A stretch of 64,000 bases of DNA from Acidobacteriota bacterium (GTDB lineage: Bacteria > Acidobacteriota > Polarisedimenticolia > JACPZX01), in contig JACPZX010000046.1 of NCBI GenBank assembly GCA_016195325.1, positions 29,116-93,115 of the forward strand, in the 5' to 3' direction. Below, piece after piece: positions 1 to 7,675 of this stretch. Below the pieces are notes generated by a model. The model was given only the letters and a program-made list of their open reading frames with translations, was not told the origin of the DNA and made no database searches. The first letter of the stretch is position 1; every line of letters starts with the position of its first letter. A program made the translations under genes and the position numbers.

Positions 1-1404
1 CGGCGCCGGCAGCCTGGATTCCTCTTTCTTGTAGACCGGCTTCAGGAGGTGGTAGTAGACGACGTGCCCGCGGCGGACCTCGGCGAGGATGCGCTCCGTC
101 CGCGCGTCCCCGAGTGATCGGCACAGCGAGCGGAAGGCGTCGAGTCCGTCGACCTCCTTCGACTCGAGCGTCTTGAGGATGTCCCCGTGACGGAGCCCCG
201 CGTCGTCCGCGAAGGAATCCTCGCGCACGCCGGAGACGAGCACGCCCTTCCGGTCGTCGAGCTTGAGCGCTCTCGCGGTCTCCTCGGTGATCTCCTGCGC
301 CGTGAAGCCCCACTCCCGGCACTCGACCTGCTTCGCGTCGACCCTCGGGCGCTCGCGCGTCGAGACCTGGGTCCACCCGTGTTTTCCGTTCCGGAGGTAG
401 ACCACGTCGACGACCGAGCCGACGGGCGTGTCGGCGATCAGCTTCTCGACCCGGGGGATGTCCTCCTCGAACCGGGCGGAGACCCCGTGCTCTCCGAACG
501 TGAGCACGACGTCCCCGGCCCGCAACCCTGCGTCGGAGGCGGGTGAGCCGCCGGCGACGCTCGCGACGACCGCCCCGCGCTCCGGGGGCACGTCGAGGTA
601 CCCCGCCAGGGGCTGGAGCTCCTGCCACGTGACGCCGATCCACGATCGGGAGATTCCCCCGTTCGCGATGAGCTGCCGGCTGACCTCCTTCGCGAGGTTG
701 ATCGGGATCGCGAAGCCGAGGCTCTCGCCGACGATCGTGATCGCGCGCGCGTTGATTCCGACGACCTCGCCGCGGAGGTTCACGAGCGGGCCCCCCGAGT
801 TGCCGGGATTGATCGCCGCGTCGGTCTGAATCCAGGTGTTGTACTGGCCGGTGATCGCGCCGGAAGGGAGCTGATCCTCGGGGAAGTAGCGGTTCAGGCT
901 CGAGACGACGCCGAGGGTCAGGGATCGCGCGAGCCCCAGCGGGCTTCCGAGCGCCATGACGATTTCGCCAACCTGAAGCCTGTCGGAATTGCCGAGCTCG
1001 GCGACCGGGAGGTCCTCCGTGACCGCGGATCGATCGAACTTGAGAATCGCGAGGTCGGAGAGCGGGTCGATTCCGATCACCGTCGCCTCGACCTCCTGCC
1101 GCGTGCTCAGGGTGCACGTGACGCGCTGCGCGTTCTCGACGACGTGGCTGTTCGTCATCACGTACCCCTCAGGGGAGATGATGACCCCCGAGCCGGTCAC
1201 GGCGAGCTTCTCCTGCTTGCCGGCGCGGTAGACCTCGAGGATCGGCTGGATATGGACGAGAGAGGGGAGGACGCGATCCCGCGCGCGGTAGACGACCTTC
1301 TGGTACCCCCCGGCCGCTGCGCCGCGCGGGGCGGCGCACGCGATCAGCGCGAGGGCGGCGAGGCCGCGGAGGAGCGGCGCGACTCGGGAGAGGTTTTTTT
1401 CCAT
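1..1404 (-). CDS. HtrA/DegP-type serine protease, C-terminus beyond the window
   Basis: Periplasmic trypsin-like protease of the DegP/HtrA family, which degrades or holds misfolded envelope proteins. The visible 468 residues contain the full catalytic domain: His87 in TNSHVVE, Asp117 in DPLSDLAIL and Ser203 in NPGNSGGPL. At least two PDZ-like regions follow (around residues 245-330 and 355-430). The N-terminus is a short basic stretch and a hydrophobic segment ending in LIAC (Cys23), which fits a lipobox, so it is probably a lipoprotein rather than a soluble periplasmic enzyme. The ATG at 1404 is the only start giving this signal. The reading frame is still open at base 1, so the 3' end is missing. 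Family is certain; the lipoprotein reading is inference. Confidence 0.93.
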   Translation of the reverse strand, partial: MEKNLSRVAPLLRGLAALALIACAAPRGAAAGGYQKVVYRARDRVLPSLVHIQPILEVYRAGKQEKLAVTGSGVIISPEGYVMTNSHVVENAQRVTCTLSTRQEVEATVIGIDPLSDLAILKFDRSAVTEDLPVAELGNSDRLQVGEIVMALGSPLGLARSLTLGVVSSLNRYFPEDQLPSGAITGQYNTWIQTDAAINPGNSGGPLVNLRGEVVGINARAITIVGESLGFAIPINLAKEVSRQLIANGGISRSWIGVTWQELQPLAGYLDVPPERGAVVASVAGGSPASDAGLRAGDVVLTFGEHGVSARFEEDIPRVEKLIADTPVGSVVDVVYLRNGKHGWTQVSTRERPRVDAKQVECREWGFTAQEITEETARALKLDDRKGVLVSGVREDSFADDAGLRHGDILKTLESKEVDGLDAFRSLCRSLGDARTERILAEVRRGHVVYYHLLKPVYKKEESRLPAP

Positions 1405-1435
1405 GGGATTCTCGGCGGCACACCGACCGACCCCA

Positions 1436-1444
1436 ACCCTATCA
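1436..1444 (-). promoter_or_regulatory. Extended -10 element upstream of htrA
   Basis: On the minus strand the sequence reads TGA-TAGGGT, an extended -10 with its TG one base before the hexamer. It would give a transcript start near 1429 and a leader of about 25 bases before the htrA ATG at 1404. No good -35 is visible, which is tolerated in extended -10 promoters. Motif match only. Confidence 0.3.
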
Positions 1445-1474
1445 CACGGATCGGCGGGCGGCCGCGCCGCGCCG

Positions 1475-2248
1475 TCAACCGCACAGGACCGCGCCGCCGT
1501 TCACGTTCAGGATCTCGCCGGTGATGAAGGTCGCGTAGTCCGAGGCGAGAAAGGCGACGGCCCCGGCGATCTCGTCTGCGGTGCCGACGCGCCCGAGCGG
1601 AATTCCCGCCTCGATGCGCGCCCTCCCGCCACCCGCGAACGGGCGGTCGTTCATGTCCGTGTCGACCCATCCGGGGGCGACGCAGTTGACGAGGATTCTC
1701 CGGGGAGCCAGCTCGGGGGCGAGCGATTTCGTGAGGGCGATGAGCGCCCCCTTCGACGCCGCATAGTGCGAATGTTCCGATTCACCCCGCTGCCCGGCCG
1801 TGGAGGCTATAAAGATGATACGCCCTCCCGAGGGAGAGCGGCCGAGATGGGGGACCGCGGCCCGCGTCACGTAGAACGAGCCGAGAAGGTTGACGCCAAT
1901 CGTTTCGGTCAGCACGTCATCCCGGAGCGACTCGATGGGCCCGTCGGTCCAGATGGCGGCGTTGTTGACGACGATGTCGAGCCGGCCCCACAGCCGCGCC
2001 GCATCCTCGACCATCCGGGCGGCCTCGCCGGCTTCGGCGACGTCGGCCCTCAGCGCGGAGGCGGCGCCCCCCTCCGCGGCGATCGCCCTCACGACCTCGC
2101 GCGCGGCGGCCTCGTTCGCGCGGTAGTTGACCGCAACGCGGGCGCCGGCGCGCGCGAGCATGAGGCAGCACGCGCGCCCGATCCCCCTCGAGCCCCCCGT
2201 GACGAGCGCGCAGCGTCCGGCCAGATCGATGCGAAGGTCGCGCGTCAC
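1475..2248 (-). CDS. SDR family NAD(P)-dependent oxidoreductase (FabG-like)
   Basis: A 257-residue classical short-chain dehydrogenase/reductase. The Rossmann glycine motif is TGGSRGIG (residues 17-24), the NNAA motif is at 95-98, and the catalytic set is Asn120, Ser149, Tyr162 and Lys166 (YAASK). The C-terminal NVNGG signature is near the end. Length and motifs fit 3-oxoacyl-ACP reductase-like enzymes, but the substrate cannot be told from sequence and no fatty-acid genes are nearby. The start is the GTG at 2248, overlapping the rlmN stop as GTGA, so the two are probably translationally coupled. An upstream ATG in frame lies inside rlmN and gives a non-SDR N-terminus, so it was rejected. Confidence 0.9.
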   Translation of the reverse strand: MTRDLRIDLAGRCALVTGGSRGIGRACCLMLARAGARVAVNYRANEAAAREVVRAIAAEGGAASALRADVAEAGEAARMVEDAARLWGRLDIVVNNAAIWTDGPIESLRDDVLTETIGVNLLGSFYVTRAAVPHLGRSPSGGRIIFIASTAGQRGESEHSHYAASKGALIALTKSLAPELAPRRILVNCVAPGWVDTDMNDRPFAGGGRARIEAGIPLGRVGTADEIAGAVAFLASDYATFITGEILNVNGGAVLCG

Positions 2249-3345
2249 CTTGCGGCCTCGGGCGCGACGTGCTCGACGAGCGCGAGCTGGCCGCAGGCGG
2301 CGGAGATGTCCCTTCCCCGGTTCTTGCGGATGGAGCACGGCACGCCCGCCTCGATGAGGGTGTCCCGGAACTCCTTCACGAGCCCCATGTCGGGTGCGCG
2401 GTACTCGAATCCCTCCCCCGGGTTCCACGGGATCAGGTTCACCTTCGCCCGCAGCCGGTGCTTCCTCACCAGGGCCGCGAGGCGCGCGGCGTCGTCGAGC
2501 GTCGCGTTGATCCCGTCGAGCATCACGTACTCGAAGGTCACGCGCTCGCGCGGAGCGAGCGGGAACTCGGCGGTCGCGGCGAGGAGCTCGTCGATCGGGT
2601 GCTTCCTGTTGATCGGCATGATCCGCGATCGGATCTCGTCGGTGGTGGCGTTGAGGGAGATCGCGAGCTTCGGCCGGAGCGCCTCGGCGGCCAGGCGCCG
2701 GATGGCCGGCACCATCCCGGCCGTCGACAGCGTGATTCGCTTCGCGGAGATCCCCACGCCGCCGGCGCCGGCGAGGACGCGAAAGGCCTTCATCACCTCG
2801 TCGTAGTTGTGGAGCGGCTCACCCATCCCCATGAAGACGACGTTGACCGGCCGCGGATCGTCCCCCCGCTCGTCGAGGAGCTGCAGGGCCTGGGAGACGA
2901 TCTCCCCCGCCTTGAGATGGCGGACGAGGCCGAGCTTCGCCGTCAGGCAGAAGCTGCAGTCGAGGGCGCACCCTGCCTGCGAGGAAAGGCAGAACGTGAT
3001 GCGCCGCGGCTCCGGGATGTAGACGGCCTCGACGCGGGCCCCCTGGACCTGGAGCAGGAACTTGCGCGTCCCGTCCGCCGACGCCTCCACCCGGGCGACG
3101 GCGGCGCGCCCGATGTCGAAGCTCCCGGCGAGCCGCGCGCGGAGGGAGGCCGGGATGTTCGTCATCTCGTCGAAGGTCAGGGCCCGGCGCGCGTAGATCC
3201 ACGAGTAGATCTGGCGCCCACGGTAGGCGGGCTCGCCGAGGGAGGCGAGGGTCGCCTCGATCTCTTCGAGCGATCTGCCGATGAGCGACGGCCTGCGCGG
3301 CGCCGAGGGCTCCGCGCGGCGGGTTGACGCGGGGTTTCTCTTCAT
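2245..3345 (-). CDS. rlmN: Dual-specificity 23S rRNA/tRNA adenine-C2 methyltransferase RlmN
   Basis: Radical SAM enzyme that methylates C2 of A2503 in 23S rRNA and A37 in some tRNAs. The 366-residue protein has the CxxxCxxC iron-sulfur motif at Cys126, Cys130 and Cys133, a GMGEPL SAM motif, and the conserved C-terminal cysteine (about Cys351, in the AACGQL stretch) that carries the methyl group in the RlmN mechanism. Length is normal for the family. The ATG at 3345 lies just 9 bases after an extended -10 element, so the message may be almost leaderless. The SDR gene follows with a GTGA overlap. Confidence 0.96.
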   Translation of the reverse strand: MKRNPASTRRAEPSAPRRPSLIGRSLEEIEATLASLGEPAYRGRQIYSWIYARRALTFDEMTNIPASLRARLAGSFDIGRAAVARVEASADGTRKFLLQVQGARVEAVYIPEPRRITFCLSSQAGCALDCSFCLTAKLGLVRHLKAGEIVSQALQLLDERGDDPRPVNVVFMGMGEPLHNYDEVMKAFRVLAGAGGVGISAKRITLSTAGMVPAIRRLAAEALRPKLAISLNATTDEIRSRIMPINRKHPIDELLAATAEFPLAPRERVTFEYVMLDGINATLDDAARLAALVRKHRLRAKVNLIPWNPGEGFEYRAPDMGLVKEFRDTLIEAGVPCSIRKNRGRDISAACGQLALVEHVAPEAAR

Positions 3346-3354
3346 GAGCCTGCG

Positions 3355-3363
3355 ATTCTATCA
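3355..3363 (-). promoter_or_regulatory. Extended -10 element just upstream of rlmN
   Basis: The minus strand reads TGA-TAGAAT and overlaps the stop codon of the preceding permease gene. Only 9 bases separate the hexamer from the rlmN ATG, placing the predicted transcript start within a few bases of the start codon. If used, this gives rlmN its own promoter and a near-leaderless mRNA. Part of the TGATAG string is forced by the stop codon, so a chance match is possible. Confidence 0.4.
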
Positions 3364-4677
3364 CCCACCGGCGGCCTGCTTCCTCCACCAGAGAAACGCG
3401 GGCAACCCGGCGAGCGTGAGCGCCGTGCCGATCGCGGCCTCCCTCGGCGAGGCCGCGATCGTCGCGGCGAGGAGCCCGGCGGAGAAAACGATGAACGCGA
3501 TCGGCGTCCAGGGATAACCGAGCGTCCGGTACGGGCGCGGCGCGCCGGGATCCCTCCGCCTGAGGACCAGGACGGCCACCGCCGCCAGCCCGTAGAAGAC
3601 GAACTCCACGAACATGACGTAAGTGAAGATCTCGTCGTAGCGCCCGCTGAAGACCAGGACGCACGACCAGATTCCCTGCGCGATGAGCGAGGCGGCCGGC
3701 GTCGCCCGATCGGGGTCCACGTCGGCGATCTTCCGGAGGAAGTAACCGTCCCGGGCCATCGCGTAGTAAACGCGCGCCCCCGCCATGATGAAGCCGTTGT
3801 TGGCGCCGAGGCACGACACGATGACCAGGGCCGAGACGAAGAGGGCGCCGGCCGGGCCGATCGCCGCGCGGGCCGTCTCGGCGGCGACCAGGTCGGAGGC
3901 CGCCATGCCGTGCGCCCCCAGCGTGGCGAGGTAGGCGGCGTTGAGACCCAGGTACAGCGCCACCACGATCAGCGTCGAAGCCATCGCGGCGCGAGGGATG
4001 TTTCTGCCCGGATCGCGCACCTCGCCCGCCACGAACGTGACGTGAATCCATCCGTCGTAGCACCACATCGCCGCCATGAGCGCGACGCCGAATGGGGCGA
4101 GGAGCGACAGCGCGGAGCCGGTCGGCAGCACCGGCGAGAAATGGGCGGCGCGCCCGGAGCCCAGGGCGAGCGCGACGAGCAGCACGAGGGCCGAGACCTT
4201 GGCCACGGTGAGGACGTTCGAGACGAGGGCCCCCAGCGACACGGCGCGGGCGTTGATCCACGTGAGGCCGGCGATGCTGATCACCGCGACGAGACGCACC
4301 TCGATGTCCGTCATCGACACGAAAACGCGCAGGTACGTGGCCGCCGCGACCGCGACGGCGGCGATCGCCCCGCACTGGATCGCGAGGAAGAGGGCCCAGC
4401 CGTACAGGAAGCCCCAGATCGGTCCGAAGGTCCGGGCGAGGTAGACGTAGATGCCGCCCGCCTCGGGAAACATCGCGCCGAGCTCCGCCAGCACGAGCGC
4501 GCCGAGCACGGAGAAGAGGCCCCCGAGGACCCACACGGCGAGGTGGAGGAGCGATCCATCGAGGTCGCGGGCGATGGCCGCCGACGTCAGGAAAATCCCG
4601 GAGCCCACCATGGTGCCGACGTTCAGGAGCGTGACGTCGGTCAGGCTGAGGGACCGGCGCAGGGAGACGGCGGGCAT
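3361..4677 (-). CDS. APC superfamily amino acid permease
   Basis: A 438-residue polytopic membrane protein with about 12 hydrophobic segments. The N-terminal TM1 region, with the glycine-rich stretch TMVGSGIF (residues about 20-30), is the signature of the amino acid-polyamine-organocation superfamily and most resembles the LAT-like branch. It should import or exchange amino acids across the inner membrane; the substrate is not predictable. The ATG at 4677 was chosen because it precedes the conserved TM1 directly; farther upstream the frame runs into the divergent oxygenase gene. It is divergent from the Rieske gene with only 30 bases between start codons. Confidence 0.9.
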   Translation of the reverse strand: MPAVSLRRSLSLTDVTLLNVGTMVGSGIFLTSAAIARDLDGSLLHLAVWVLGGLFSVLGALVLAELGAMFPEAGGIYVYLARTFGPIWGFLYGWALFLAIQCGAIAAVAVAAATYLRVFVSMTDIEVRLVAVISIAGLTWINARAVSLGALVSNVLTVAKVSALVLLVALALGSGRAAHFSPVLPTGSALSLLAPFGVALMAAMWCYDGWIHVTFVAGEVRDPGRNIPRAAMASTLIVVALYLGLNAAYLATLGAHGMAASDLVAAETARAAIGPAGALFVSALVIVSCLGANNGFIMAGARVYYAMARDGYFLRKIADVDPDRATPAASLIAQGIWSCVLVFSGRYDEIFTYVMFVEFVFYGLAAVAVLVLRRRDPGAPRPYRTLGYPWTPIAFIVFSAGLLAATIAASPREAAIGTALTLAGLPAFLWWRKQAAGG

Positions 4678-4713
4678 GCGGCAGTATACGTGGTACGATC
4701 CGCCCGCATGCCC
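4672..4713. promoter_or_regulatory. Divergent promoters within a 10-bp inverted repeat spanning both start codons
   Basis: The arms GGGCATGCGG (4672-4681) and CCGCATGCCC (4704-4713) are exact inverse complements and each contains the start codon of one gene. Between them, the minus strand has TATACT (4683-4688), 5 bases before the permease ATG, and the plus strand has TGG-TACGAT (4691-4699), an extended -10, 8 bases before the oxygenase ATG. Both genes would be transcribed almost leaderless from a shared 30-base region. Part of the symmetry arises because both proteins begin Met-Pro. Confidence 0.45.
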
Positions 4714-5799
4714 GGCGAACCGGTCGACGCGAGCCTCGCGAAGGCTTCCACGATCCCGGCGGAGTGGTACACCGATCCCGCGATCCTCCGCCGCGAGGAG
4801 GAGCGCGTCTTCGGCACGACGTGGCAGCTCACCGGGCTGACGTCGAAGGTCGCCTCGCCCGGCTCGTACTTCACCGCCACCATCGCGCGCGAGCCCACCG
4901 TCGTCGTGCGCGACGGCGAGGCGACCCTGCGGGCTTTCTCGAACGTCTGCCGCCACCGGGCCGGACCGGTCGCGCGAGGCGAGGGGTGCCGCCGATCCTT
5001 CCAGTGCGGCTACCACGGCTGGACCTGGGGTCTGGACGGGCGGCTGCTGAACACGCCGGAGTTCGAGGGGGTGGAGGAGTTCGACCGCGCCTCAATCCGC
5101 CTCCCCCGGTTCCGGGCCTCGACCTGGGGGCCGCTCGTCTTCGTGAACCTCGACGGCAGCGCGGAGCCGCTCGAGGACTGGCTCTCGGACGTCGCCGGGC
5201 GGACCGCCGGCGTCGACATGGCCTCGATGGTCCCGGTCGAGAGGCGCGAGTACACCGTCGAGTGCAACTGGAAGGTGTACGTCGACAACTACCTCGAGGG
5301 ATACCACATCCCGGTCGTGCACCCGTCCCTCTACCGCGAGATCGACTATGCCGCGTATCGCACGGAAGTCTACCGGGCCTCCTCCCGGCAGATCGCGCCG
5401 CTTCGCCGCAGCGGGGATCTCGCGCGGCGCTTCGCCTCGAGCGGCGAGCCGGGGGACACGGCTCTCTACTTCTGGATCTTTCCGAATCTCATGATCAACG
5501 TATACCCGGACAACTTTTCGACGAACCTGATCCTGCCGGTCGGTCCCGATCGGACGCGGACCGTCTTCGAATGGTTCTTCCGCGAGCCGGACGCCGTCGC
5601 GACGCGGGAGGCTCTGCGCCGCACCGTCGAGTTCAGCGACGAGATCCAGCAGGAGGACATCGGCATCTGCGAGGCGGTGCAGCGCGGCCTCGCCTCGCAG
5701 CGCTACGCGCGCGGACGGTTCTCCGTGCGGCGGGAGGCGGGAGTCCACCATTTCCACCGGCTCCTGGCCGGCTGCCTTCAAGGCACGGTCGGCGGCTGA
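4708..5799 (+). CDS. Rieske [2Fe-2S] aromatic-ring-hydroxylating-type oxygenase, alpha subunit
   Basis: A 363-residue oxygenase component. The Rieske cluster ligands are Cys81, His83, Cys100 and His103 (CRH ... CGYHGW). The mononuclear iron site shows the bridging Asp193 in VDNYLEGYH and His200/His205 (YHIPVVHP). This architecture is shared by ring-hydroxylating dioxygenases and by choline or betaine monooxygenase-type enzymes; the single-subunit layout without a beta-subunit gene nearby favours the latter group or another demethylase. No reductase or ferredoxin is encoded next to it, so electrons must come from elsewhere. Start ATG at 4708 gives the expected N-terminus. Substrate unknown. 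Confidence 0.9.
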   Translation: MPGEPVDASLAKASTIPAEWYTDPAILRREEERVFGTTWQLTGLTSKVASPGSYFTATIAREPTVVVRDGEATLRAFSNVCRHRAGPVARGEGCRRSFQCGYHGWTWGLDGRLLNTPEFEGVEEFDRASIRLPRFRASTWGPLVFVNLDGSAEPLEDWLSDVAGRTAGVDMASMVPVERREYTVECNWKVYVDNYLEGYHIPVVHPSLYREIDYAAYRTEVYRASSRQIAPLRRSGDLARRFASSGEPGDTALYFWIFPNLMINVYPDNFSTNLILPVGPDRTRTVFEWFFREPDAVATREALRRTVEFSDEIQQEDIGICEAVQRGLASQRYARGRFSVRREAGVHHFHRLLAGCLQGTVGG

Positions 5800-5821
5800 A
5801 TCGATCCATCGCGTGGGGTGG

Positions 5822-5850
5822 TTGAGCGGGGGGCGGCCCCGCGGTACATT
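5822..5850 (+). promoter_or_regulatory. Sigma-70-type promoter for the cysteine-rich peptide
   Basis: TTGAGC (5822-5827), a 17-base spacer and TACATT (5845-5850). The predicted start near 5857 gives a leader of about 29 bases carrying the strong ribosome site GGAGGAG (5874-5880), 5 bases before the ATG at 5886. Confidence 0.5.
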
Positions 5851-5885
5851 TCAGGCTCCACAACCGATCGGACGGAGGAGACCCG

Positions 5886-6083
5886 ATGAGAAAAACACTG
5901 GCTGCAGCTGTCGTCCTTCTCGCCGTGGGCGCCGCGTCGATGGCGTACGCCTCGATGATCTTCGACAAGCTCCCGAAGTGCTCCGGACAGCTCTGCAGCA
6001 GCGTCAACTGTTCCGCCGACGTGCTCTGCGTTTCCGGCGCGCACGTCAAGACCTGCGCGGAGGTGTGCAACAACGGGCACTGA
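5886..6083 (+). CDS. Small secreted six-cysteine peptide, unknown function
   Basis: A 65-residue product with a clear Sec signal peptide (basic MRK, then a hydrophobic run to about residue 22, AYA) followed by a mature part of roughly 42 residues holding six cysteines in short spacing, suited to disulfide bonds or metal binding. It has its own promoter, a strong Shine-Dalgarno site and a clean stop, so it is a real gene despite its size. The frame of the following membrane protein is open right from this stop codon. I do not recognise a named family. A role as an exported structural, metal-binding or peptide-precursor protein is speculation. Confidence 0.75.
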   Translation: MRKTLAAAVVLLAVGAASMAYASMIFDKLPKCSGQLCSSVNCSADVLCVSGAHVKTCAEVCNNGH

Positions 6084-6132
6084 GATCCGGATCGCGACGC
6101 AGGGCGCGCTCCTCTTCGCGTTCATCCCGCTG

Positions 6133-6705
6133 GTGCTCTTCCTCTACCTCCAGCAGCCGCTCGGGCCGGGCCCATCCCTCGCCGTCGGAATCCCGATCAT
6201 GCTGATGCACCGGCTGTGCGCCGCTCCGTGGGCCGAGCGCCACGCGGGTCGGCGATGCCTCTGGTGCGGCCGGCTCGCGTCTCCATCCGCGATCGAGATC
6301 GCCGTCGTCGTTTCGGCGCGCGAGAGGACGTTTCGGGCGTGCCCGGGGGATCACGAGGCCCGGCTGGGACGGTTCTTCACGTTCCTCGAACGGTTCAGGC
6401 TCCCGATCGGCGCGGGGATCTTCATCCCGCTGATCCTGCTCCTGGCGGGCACGTCGGCGGTCGCGCTCGGCCGCCCGTTCATCCCGCCACAGGCGAACGG
6501 CATCCAGTTCCGGCTCGCCGTCGCCCTCACGGTCGTGACGACCTCCCTCGGTTACCTCGCGGTGCGGAAACCCGCGCCCCCTCTGCGGTGCCCGTTTCCC
6601 ATCCACAATCTCTCGCTGCTCGGCGTCGGAAACACCCTGTGGGTCTTCCGCGTCGTGGGGACGTGGTGGCTGGTTCTCGCGGCCCGCGGTCTCGCGGACG
6701 CGTGA
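6133..6705 (+). CDS. Predicted multi-pass membrane protein with a Cys-rich cytoplasmic patch, start uncertain
   Basis: About 190 residues from the GTG at 6133, with hydrophobic segments at residues about 15-25, 80-95, 110-130 and 165-185, and a CLWCG plus later Cys-Pro-x-x-His patch that could bind a metal. The same frame stays open back to the stop codon of the cysteine-rich peptide (6081-6083) and the added residues include a convincing membrane segment (ALLFAFIPLVLFLYL), but no ATG, GTG or TTG occurs there. Either it starts at GTG 6133 within that segment or a rare start codon coupled to the upstream stop is used. Function unknown; pairing with the exported peptide suggests a joint role. 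Confidence 0.6.
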   Translation: MLFLYLQQPLGPGPSLAVGIPIMLMHRLCAAPWAERHAGRRCLWCGRLASPSAIEIAVVVSARERTFRACPGDHEARLGRFFTFLERFRLPIGAGIFIPLILLLAGTSAVALGRPFIPPQANGIQFRLAVALTVVTTSLGYLAVRKPAPPLRCPFPIHNLSLLGVGNTLWVFRVVGTWWLVLAARGLADA

Positions 6706-6730
6706 GCGCGCGGCCGTCGCGAGAGCTTCG

Positions 6731-7675
6731 CTAGGATCTGGCCCTTGGGTCGAGGGACGCGTGGACGAGATCGACGGCGAAGTTCACGACCAGGAAAATG
6801 GTTGTCAGGAGGAGCACGCCCCCCTCGACGACCGGGAGATCGCGATCGCCCAGCGCGTCGAAGATGGCTCGGCCGATTCCCGGCCAGGCGAAGATCATCT
6901 CGGTGGCGACCGCGCCGCCAAGGAGGCTGGCGAGAACGAGCCCCGCGAGGGTGAGCGCGGGGCCCAGCGCGTTGGGAAACGCGTGGCGCCATAGGATCGC
7001 GGAGGGCGAGAGGCCCCGCGCCCGCGCGGCCCGCAGGTACCCGGAGCCCTTCTGCTCGAGAAGGCTCGCGCGCGTGACGCGGGCGACCATCGAGGCCGGA
7101 AAGATCGCCAGCGTCAGCGCGGGGAGCGCGAGATGGCGTGGCGAGGGGAAATCCAGCCCCATGATCGCCATGCGCTCGCCCATCCCGGAGATGGGAAACC
7201 ACCCGAGGTTCGCCGCGAAGAAGATCATCAGCATCAGCCCGAGCCAGAAGGTCGGGAGCGACAGCCCGACCGTGGTGAAAGTGCCCACGATTCCGCCGAT
7301 GGCGCCGCGCTTCGAGGCCGCGAGCGCGCCCAGCAGGATCCCCGCCGTGATGGCGATGGCCGTCGCCGAGATCGCGAGGACGACGGTCCGGCCGAGCGCC
7401 TCGCGCAGGATTTCCACCACCGGTCTTCTTTGAACGTACGAGCGGCCGAGATCGCCTGACGCCAGCTTGCGCAGGTACGCCAGGTACCTCTCCAGCGGCG
7501 GCCGGTCGAGACCCCACTCGGCCCGCACCTGCTTCAATACTTCGGGGTCGGCCGACTGCCCCGAGAGAAGCCGCGCCGGATCTCCGGGGATGATGAACAT
7601 GAACACCCAGACGAGCGTCGCCGAGGCCCAGAGAGCGGGGACAATTTGCATGACCCGCATGGCCGCAGATCTCAT
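6731..7675 (-). CDS. Peptide/nickel-type ABC transporter permease (DppB/OppB family)
   Basis: A 314-residue inner-membrane permease with six predicted membrane spans and the EAA-type loop typical of binding-protein-dependent transporters. The N-terminal region (residues 1-110, with the GDP(A/x)R motif around 38-42 and an LGRSY-like stretch near 98) is characteristic of the DppB/OppB half of dipeptide/oligopeptide importers. The ATG at 7675 overlaps the stop of the binding-protein gene by one base (TGATG), so the genes are co-translated. It forms one heterodimeric channel with the DppC-type permease upstream in the same operon. Confidence 0.93.
   Translation of the reverse strand: MRSAAMRVMQIVPALWASATLVWVFMFIIPGDPARLLSGQSADPEVLKQVRAEWGLDRPPLERYLAYLRKLASGDLGRSYVQRRPVVEILREALGRTVVLAISATAIAITAGILLGALAASKRGAIGGIVGTFTTVGLSLPTFWLGLMLMIFFAANLGWFPISGMGERMAIMGLDFPSPRHLALPALTLAIFPASMVARVTRASLLEQKGSGYLRAARARGLSPSAILWRHAFPNALGPALTLAGLVLASLLGGAVATEMIFAWPGIGRAIFDALGDRDLPVVEGGVLLLTTIFLVVNFAVDLVHASLDPRARS

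Noticed and set aside
1391-1400. A T-run near the start of htrA as a terminator tail
   Set aside because: It lies inside the htrA coding region (it encodes the Lys near the N-terminus on the minus strand) and has no GC stem before it.
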